Positions 17,754 through 22,380 of a stretch of DNA of 22,380 nt are shown one piece after another; position 1 is the stretch's first letter, and each line of letters opens with the position of its first letter. Location: assembly GCA_003482695.1 (NCBI GenBank), contig DMYC01000089.1:1-22380 (forward strand), written 5' to 3'. The stretch is from Clostridiales bacterium UBA8960 (GTDB lineage Bacteria > Bacillota > Clostridia > Peptostreptococcales > Acidaminobacteraceae). A model generated the notes under the pieces. The model did no database searches. It was not told the origin of the DNA and was given only the letters and a program-made list of their open reading frames with translations. Both the position numbers and the translations under genes were made by a program.

Positions 17754-17769
17754 CTTATTAATACAGTAA
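17742..17769. promoter_or_regulatory. Inverted-repeat operator, probably bound by the GntR protein
   Basis: TTAGTGTACTA (17742-17752) and TAATACAGTAA (17759-17769) are inverted copies matching at 9 of 11 positions around a six-base centre. The site covers the -10 and the likely transcription start, an ideal place for repression by the dimeric regulator encoded 16 bases downstream. YtrA-type regulators are known to bind such TGTACTA-like arms; the match is from memory. Confidence 0.6.
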
Positions 17770-17785
17770 GTCAAGGAGGTCGCAA

Positions 17786-18148
17786 ATGGATTTTTTGAAT
17801 GATACCCCCATTTATGTTCAGATCATGAATCTGATTAAATCGGACATTGTTTCAGGAAAAATGAATAAAGGAGAAAAACTCATGTCAACAAGAGAACTTG
17901 CCATAGAGCTAAAAGTTAACCCCAACACGATACAGAGGGTGTTCAGAGAACTTGAAAATGAACAGATTTGTTTTACGAAGCGCGGGATGGGCACATATGT
18001 CACTGAAGATGACGAGACGATTTTTGGTCTAAAACAACAACTTGCAGCGGGTATGATCGAGCAGTTTGTGAAGGGCATGAAACAACTTAATTTCAGTATC
18101 CATGAAATCATCGAAAAACTTCACGCGTATGAGGAGGAAGCACAATGA
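17786..18148 (+). CDS. GntR-family transcriptional regulator, YtrA type
   Basis: The 120-residue protein has the N-terminal winged helix-turn-helix of GntR proteins (residues 10-75): YVQIMNLIKSDIVSGKM, then STRELAIELKVNPNTIQRVF as the DNA-reading helices, and TKRGMGTYV as the wing. The C-terminal part is only about 45 residues and helical, too short for a FadR, HutC or MocR effector domain, which is the mark of the YtrA subgroup. Members usually repress their own operon with linked ABC transporter genes, as here. AAGGAGGT lies five bases before the ATG. The stop overlaps the start of the next gene (ATGA, 18145-18148). The ligand is unknown. Confidence 0.92.
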   Translation: MDFLNDTPIYVQIMNLIKSDIVSGKMNKGEKLMSTRELAIELKVNPNTIQRVFRELENEQICFTKRGMGTYVTEDDETIFGLKQQLAAGMIEQFVKGMKQLNFSIHEIIEKLHAYEEEAQ

Positions 18149-18846
18149 ATGTAATAATTGAGTGTGTGAGTTTAAACAAAAGATACATGTCAAAAAGAGC
18201 CCTGATTGACTTTAACCAGCACTTTGAAGCGGGAAAAATCTACGGACTACTTGGTCCAAACGGGAGTGGTAAAACCACACTTATGAAAATAATCGCAGAT
18301 TTACACAAACAAAGCACAGGCACAATCACCATCATGGGTGAGAAGCCTTCGCACAAAACACGTGCTGACGTCGCATTCATGCCGACAGAGAACTTCATAT
18401 ACGGATGGATGCGCGTTAAAGAAGCCCTTGCTTTTTATAACGATATGTATGCAGATTTTGATTTGGGCCGCGCCGAAGCACTTATAGAGTTCATGGAACT
18501 CGATTTGAATCAAAAGGTGTCCAGTTTATCCACGGGTCAAAGGGCAAGGCTGAAAATCACGCTCACCATCTCGAGAAAAGCGAAAATCTATATGTTGGAC
18601 GAACCTCTCAATGGCCTTGATCCAATATCTAGAACTAAAATAAAAGAGTGCATCATCGACCAATTTGATTCGGATGGGGTCATGCTTATATCCACACATC
18701 TCGTAAACGAAATTGAACAGATTCTAGATGAGGTCATCTTTTTGAATTACGGTGAAGTCGTGCTAAAAGGTGAGACAGAAACACTTAGAATAGAGAGGGG
18801 AAAATCACTCGAGGACATATATAGGGAGGTTTACGGAAATGTTTAA
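18145..18846 (+). CDS. ABC transporter ATP-binding protein
   Basis: The 233-residue nucleotide-binding subunit has Walker A GPNGSGKT (37-44), a variant signature LSTGQ instead of LSGGQ, Walker B IYMLDEPLNGLD and the switch His in STHLV. It should energise the membrane protein encoded next. Its start overlaps the gntR stop by four bases and its end overlaps the permease gene by eight, so the three are translationally coupled. The ribosome binding site GAGGAGG lies in the end of gntR. The type resembles ATPases of YtrB/BcrA-like exporters associated with small GntR regulators. The substrate cannot be told; export of a peptide, lipid or drug is possible. Confidence 0.92.
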   Translation: MNVIIECVSLNKRYMSKRALIDFNQHFEAGKIYGLLGPNGSGKTTLMKIIADLHKQSTGTITIMGEKPSHKTRADVAFMPTENFIYGWMRVKEALAFYNDMYADFDLGRAEALIEFMELDLNQKVSSLSTGQRARLKITLTISRKAKIYMLDEPLNGLDPISRTKIKECIIDQFDSDGVMLISTHLVNEIEQILDEVIFLNYGEVVLKGETETLRIERGKSLEDIYREVYGNV

Positions 18847-19612
18847 ACTGATTAAATTTGAATTTTTAAGAAAGAGAATGGTATTTGCCATTGCGGCAGG
18901 ACTTACGATACTCGGTCAAATCTATGCGTTGTTCCAATACTATAAAATGGACTCGGACGTAAGAACCTATCTGGGAAGTGAAATTTTTGGCATTTTTATG
19001 GGATTGATCCTGGTTGGTTTTGCGATCCTCTACTTCATCGACATCATATTTCTATTTCGGGAGGACTTGTTCAAACAGGAAGGTTATATGCTGTTTATGA
19101 CTCCCGTGAATGGTTATGGCATCTTAGGTGCAAAACTCGTATTCGCACTGCTGGAAGGTCTGGCGATCGCGACGGTATACCTGTTGTTGTTCTTGCTCAA
19201 TTTCAACTTGATGCATGTTGGAAATATTGGATTCAGCATCGCGGGAATGGATGCCCTAGTGATTACCACAAGCGTGAAAGCACTTGTATTAGGGGTGTTG
19301 GTACTCATTGAGTTTGCACTGACGGTCTATCTTTCCTTTGCGCTTTTTAAGAGCTTATTCAACAATACCAGAATGAAAGGGCTAATCACCTTCGGTATTT
19401 TTGTAGGTGTAAATATCGTCAAATCAAGATTGGTTGCGTTGATAAGAGACCTCTTTGGATTCAACTTCGAAACCGTTCATATGTCATCGACCAATATGGC
19501 GCTCGATGCGGCAAATGTCGCCATCAACTATGGCATGATCGCAACACTTGTCTCAGCAGTGCTCATATTTATCGGTACGGGATACCTGCTTGAGAATAAA
19601 ATAAATTTGTGA
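18839..19612 (+). CDS. ABC-2-like transporter permease
   Basis: The 257-residue integral membrane protein has about six hydrophobic helices (roughly 14-35, 49-73, 93-120, 139-170, 178-198, 228-252). A short basic N-terminus (MFKLIKFEFLRKR) is typical of ABC-2 type permeases, which start with an amphipathic helix before the first membrane span. It contains no recognised enzymatic motif. GGGAGG about nine bases before the ATG supports the start, which lies within the end of the ATPase gene. It forms the membrane half of the transporter. There is no sequence clue to the cargo. I see no clear terminator before the next gene. Confidence 0.85.
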   Translation: MFKLIKFEFLRKRMVFAIAAGLTILGQIYALFQYYKMDSDVRTYLGSEIFGIFMGLILVGFAILYFIDIIFLFREDLFKQEGYMLFMTPVNGYGILGAKLVFALLEGLAIATVYLLLFLLNFNLMHVGNIGFSIAGMDALVITTSVKALVLGVLVLIEFALTVYLSFALFKSLFNNTRMKGLITFGIFVGVNIVKSRLVALIRDLFGFNFETVHMSSTNMALDAANVAINYGMIATLVSAVLIFIGTGYLLENKINL

Positions 19613-19663
19613 CAATAAAATGGAATGGGGTATACGTGTCTTAGTAATGAATTGGAGGCGCGA

Positions 19664-21769
19664 ATGTCCAGAAATGGCTTAATAGTAGAGTTGGTGAAAA
19701 AAATCGAGGAAGTTCTCTTTAGCGATCATGAAAGTGCAAAAATCATGACGCAGGAACTCCTCGAATTGTCTACTGAAGAAAAAAATGCATTTGGTTTATT
19801 CAAAGCGAATAATTTTTTAGGCGTCATTTGCTCCGAACGTGGCCTTGTGGATGAAGCCTTAAATTATTATTCTGTTGCAATGTCATATACCATATTTGAT
19901 GCACTTGAAAAAGAGAAACCGGTACTTTTAAATAACATTGGTACCACGCTTGCCGACCGCAGCAACTATTTTGAGGCAATCGAAAATTTCACAGAAGCAT
20001 TGGCCATCATATATGAAAAAGGGTTCAGGAAAGATTTGATTTTCACTTTGAATCTGAATATCGCCGCTTCGTATCTACAGATCAATGAGCCGGATGAAGC
20101 GCTTAAGTTAATCGATGAGGCCATGAAATACTTTGATGAGCAATCCGTGGAAGACCTAACGGAAATGCTTGGATTATTGGCGGATGCCTACCTTAAAAAA
20201 GGGGACTCTGAGAAGGCGTATTCCAATATTTTAAGATGTGAAGAAGAAGCGCAAAAATCAAACTTCGCAACGATGACAGGTTTGGTTGAATATTACAAGG
20301 CGAAGTATTTTGAACTGACCGAAGATTTTGAGGCGGCAGAGACTTTTTATTGGAAAGTTTTGTCGGTTCAGCTCCAAAACGAACCGTTTTATTATTTCAA
20401 CAAAGTCGCGAAAGATTACATCCATTTCAAGATCAATCGCAAGCAGTATACAAAGGCGATCAAGTTTATCCATCGTGCTATCGAAATAGCCGAACGTAAA
20501 AACTGGACATGGGTGATCTCAGACTATTACCGTTATTTATCTGAATGCTATAAGCAAACGGAGAACTGGCCCGATGCCATAGAAATCATGAGCCGATATT
20601 TCGCACTTGATCTTGAACAGAAGAAAAATCAATATGGTCATTTGTATCAATGCTTCAAAGTTCAAGAAAAAGTGCTCAAAATGAATTTGGCGAACAAATC
20701 GCTTTACGATTCGGTGGACAGGGCAAAAACTTTCAATCATATCATCAGTCAAATCAATCGTTCTGAGGACTTGACGACATTGATTTACGATCAGCTCAGC
20801 GAACTGAAATCGCTCTTTAAAATAGACACATTTGCACTTGGCATCTACAACAGTGCCGAAAGGCGAATTGAGTATGTCTTAAAATATGAAAACGGAGAAC
20901 GTGCCCCTACATCCTATGTGGACTATGATAATCTCAGGTCGTTTAGCAACTGGGTTAGAATGAATGACCAGCCAATCATCATCGACGATATCGACGATTT
21001 GGAGTATATTAAAGCACATTATCCAAATGTGAAAACTTCAAAAGACGATATTATTAATACTGGCAATTATTCGAAAAGCATGGTGATTTGGCCGATGAGA
21101 GTTGAAGGCAAATCGATAGGGCTCATCAATTGTCAAGCCATCGCAGAAAACACTTTTTCGACTTTCGACCTTGAATTGATCGAGATGTTGGCCTCTCACC
21201 TCGCAATTGCACAGGAGAATCATAGACAGAAAAAAGAACTCAATGAAGCGGTTGAAAGATTGAACAAACTCTCGTATATCGATGGACTTACAGGCATTTA
21301 CAACAGACAGGCACTTAATGAGTACATGCCGGAACTTTACAGTAAAGCGATAGCAGAAGAAAGCAACATCGCATTTGCAATGCTCGATCTAGATAATTTC
21401 AAGCAACTTAACGATCAATACGGCCATCAAGAAGGCGACCATTGCCTTTCGGCATTTGCGGCTTTGCTCGTGGATACGATTGGGAATCTGGGACATATTT
21501 ATCGCTATGGTGGAGATGAGTTCAGTATGGTTTTTATTGGAGTTGAACTGGCGGTAGTGGAAAACGTATTGAAAGAAGTGATTTCAAAGTCGAAAGCGTT
21601 CTACATGTTGGGTGGGCTCGTGCCGATTACGGCATCGATTGGTGCAATCTTTATGGAAAGAGGCAAGGAAAAGACATTGAGCCTGACCACTTTCATCAAT
21701 TATGCTGACAACGCCTTATATATTGCGAAAAGTGAAGGGAAATGTAATTTTAAGAAAGTGGTTTTATAA
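19664..21769 (+). CDS. Soluble TPR-GAF-GGDEF protein, predicted diguanylate cyclase
   Basis: The start is placed at 19664 because GGAGG (19653-19657) lies six bases upstream; an earlier in-frame ATG at 19625 has no good site. The 701-residue product has no signal peptide or membrane segment. Residues 1-345 are helical tetratricopeptide-like repeats (for example LLNNIGTTLADRSNYFEAIE), about 350-515 a GAF-like sensory domain, then a short coiled coil and a GGDEF domain (about 540-701). The active-site motif YGGDEF (616-620) and the DLDNFKQLNDQYGH metal/substrate region are intact, so it should make cyclic di-GMP from two GTP. The inhibitory RxxD site, expected at 607-610, reads GNLG. It follows the permease by 51 bases and could be in the same transcript. 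The signal sensed is unknown. Confidence 0.9.
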   Translation: MSRNGLIVELVKKIEEVLFSDHESAKIMTQELLELSTEEKNAFGLFKANNFLGVICSERGLVDEALNYYSVAMSYTIFDALEKEKPVLLNNIGTTLADRSNYFEAIENFTEALAIIYEKGFRKDLIFTLNLNIAASYLQINEPDEALKLIDEAMKYFDEQSVEDLTEMLGLLADAYLKKGDSEKAYSNILRCEEEAQKSNFATMTGLVEYYKAKYFELTEDFEAAETFYWKVLSVQLQNEPFYYFNKVAKDYIHFKINRKQYTKAIKFIHRAIEIAERKNWTWVISDYYRYLSECYKQTENWPDAIEIMSRYFALDLEQKKNQYGHLYQCFKVQEKVLKMNLANKSLYDSVDRAKTFNHIISQINRSEDLTTLIYDQLSELKSLFKIDTFALGIYNSAERRIEYVLKYENGERAPTSYVDYDNLRSFSNWVRMNDQPIIIDDIDDLEYIKAHYPNVKTSKDDIINTGNYSKSMVIWPMRVEGKSIGLINCQAIAENTFSTFDLELIEMLASHLAIAQENHRQKKELNEAVERLNKLSYIDGLTGIYNRQALNEYMPELYSKAIAEESNIAFAMLDLDNFKQLNDQYGHQEGDHCLSAFAALLVDTIGNLGHIYRYGGDEFSMVFIGVELAVVENVLKEVISKSKAFYMLGGLVPITASIGAIFMERGKEKTLSLTTFINYADNALYIAKSEGKCNFKKVVL

Positions 21770-21774
21770 AGATA

Positions 21775-21824
21775 AAAAGGATGGTGTCAATCCCAGAGGT
21801 TTGACTTCATCCTTTATTTTTTTT
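21775..21824. terminator. Two-way terminator between convergent genes
   Basis: AAGGATGGTGTCAA pairs with TTTGACTTCATCCTT, loop TCCCAGAGG, with a few internal mismatches. On the + strand it is followed by TTTTTTTT (21817-21824), on the - strand by TTTTT (21777-21773). The stop codon of the - strand gene (21807-21809) lies in the stem. Confidence 0.82.
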
Positions 21825-22022
21825 ATCAAAGAGTGAAAAGATAAATGACGTGACCAATAGGCCGATTGAGATGTAAAAAAGCGTCGCATTTTGATTGATT
21901 GGACACATCCCAGGAGGCAATTTACTTCTGTCGATATACGTGGTGATCAAAGTATAGGCACTAAGCGCTATTGCCATGGCGAAGAGAACATCGGACAACC
22001 GTTTTCTTATTAATTGAAACAT
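21807..22022 (-). CDS. Small two-helix membrane protein, unknown function
   Basis: The start is placed at 22022 because AGGAGG (complement of 22033-22038) lies ten bases upstream; a longer reading from 22067 has no ribosome binding site. The 71-residue product has two hydrophobic helices (about 12-30 and 47-65). A polar loop lies between them: DRSKLPPGMCPINQNA with a single Cys40, most likely outside the membrane because both ends are basic (RKR and KKNK). The concentrated Pro, Cys and Asn in the loop look like a conserved motif, but I do not recognise a function. It is convergent with the GGDEF gene and divergent from the PAP2 gene. Confidence 0.7.
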   Translation of the reverse strand: MFQLIRKRLSDVLFAMAIALSAYTLITTYIDRSKLPPGMCPINQNATLFYISIGLLVTSFIFSLFDKKNKG

Positions 22023-22046
22023 ATTATCAATACCTCCTATAATCCT

Positions 22047-22055
22047 ATCATAGCA
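22047..22055 (-). promoter_or_regulatory. Possible extended -10 promoter of the small membrane protein gene
   Basis: On the - strand TGCTATGAT reads as an extended -10. Transcription would start near 22040, just before the AGGAGG at 22038-22033. No convincing -35 is seen. Confidence 0.4.
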
Positions 22056-22072
22056 CTTTTGCTTCAAATAAG

Positions 22073-22087
22073 CTATACTCTGTATAG
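22073..22087. repeat. 15-base palindrome upstream of the PAP2 gene
   Basis: CTATAC and GTATAG form a perfect six-base inverted repeat around TCT. It sits in the divergent region between the small membrane protein gene and the PAP2 gene and could be an operator, or it may be chance in AT-rich DNA. Confidence 0.35.
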
Positions 22088-22097
22088 AGGTGATGTG

Positions 22098-22380
22098 ATG
22101 GCGTTACAATGGATAACATGGATACAGAGTTTCAATACCCCGTTCCTCGATGTTTTTTTTGAGCTTATCACCATGCTGGGTGAAACGTATTTTTATATCG
22201 TGGTGCTAGGTTTTTTTTACTGGTGCATCAGCAAAGAGGGGGTAAAAGACCTCGTCATGGTTTTGACCTTATCAAGTGTTGTCAATGCCGTGCTTAAAGA
22301 ATGGGTGAATACACCAAGACCCTATTTGGTTGAAAATATAAGGGCGTTGCGAACTGAAACGGCAAATGGATCATCTTTTC
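22098..22380 (+). CDS. PAP2-family membrane phosphatase, 3' truncated by window
   Basis: The first 94 codons are visible. The reading begins MALQWITWIQSFNTPFLDVF, has hydrophobic segments at about 32-44 and 51-65, and then contains KEWVNTPRP (K67, R74, P75), the K-x6-RP first motif of PAP2 phosphatases. The window ends at NGSSF, just where the second motif PSGH would be expected. Such proteins remove phosphate from lipids such as undecaprenyl pyrophosphate or phosphatidic acid on the outer face of the membrane. GAGGTGA at 22087-22093 precedes the ATG. An ATG at 22093 is followed directly by TGA and can be excluded. The substrate is not known. Confidence 0.85.
   Translation, partial: MALQWITWIQSFNTPFLDVFFELITMLGETYFYIVVLGFFYWCISKEGVKDLVMVLTLSSVVNAVLKEWVNTPRPYLVENIRALRTETANGSSF

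Noticed and set aside
19625..19663. Upstream ATG as the start of the GGDEF protein
   Set aside because: It lacks a ribosome binding site, whereas GGAGG at 19653-19657 is properly placed for the ATG at 19664.
22023..22067. N-terminal extension of the small - strand protein from an ATG at 22067
   Set aside because: No ribosome binding site precedes it; the extension contains the AGGAGG that serves the ATG at 22022 and the likely promoter.

Overview
The window looks like ordinary chromosome of an anaerobic, fermentative member of the Bacillota (Clostridia-like). The reasons are strong AGGAGG ribosome binding sites, a miaB-mutS-mutL-miaA-hfq cluster as in many clostridia, a MutL carrying its own endonuclease motif, a Gram-positive type GlnK/GlnL two-component pair, a YtrA-type GntR regulator, and pyruvate formate-lyase with its activase. 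I do not name a genus. All larger genes run on the + strand; one small membrane protein gene is on the - strand. No gene-free stretch exceeds about 255 bases, and I see no tRNA, rRNA, CRISPR array, phage gene or transposase gene.

Layout. 1-675 is the 3' part of a PLP aminotransferase, closed by a strong terminator. 816-3004 is a sensor kinase/response regulator pair of the GlnK/GlnL (YcbA/YcbB) family, ending at a short hairpin that overlaps the next promoter. 3125-10368 is the cluster miaB, mutS, mutL, miaA, hfq (tRNA A37 modification, mismatch repair, RNA chaperone), closed by a terminator at 10375-10419. 10516-12474 is transketolase with its own good promoter. The 12475-12728 gap is the most structured non-coding part: a 55-base palindromic repeat element, then a ZTP (pfl-motif) riboswitch whose 3' stem ends in a T-tract, then pflB and pflA. 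15708-17669 encodes an ABC-F ATPase, followed by a terminator. 17786-19612 is a GntR regulator with overlapping ABC ATPase and permease genes, preceded by a promoter whose -10 lies in an inverted-repeat operator. 19664-21769 is a soluble TPR-GAF-GGDEF protein. 21807-22022 (-) is a small two-helix membrane protein convergent with it, sharing a two-way terminator. 22098 to the end is the start of a PAP2-family phosphatase.

How the parts fit. The riboswitch suggests that ZTP, which accumulates when 10-formyl-tetrahydrofolate is short, switches on formate production by PflB/PflA. Transketolase next door supplies pentose phosphates to the same purine demand, though under its own promoter. The GntR-ABC operon appears autoregulated and may, with the ABC-F gene, respond to toxic compounds; that part is inference.

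I found no wholly new system. The best leads are the palindromic element abutting the riboswitch, the in-frame tandem repeat in mutL, a possible leaderless miaA transcript, the C-terminally short PflA, and the diguanylate cyclase without an inhibitory site.
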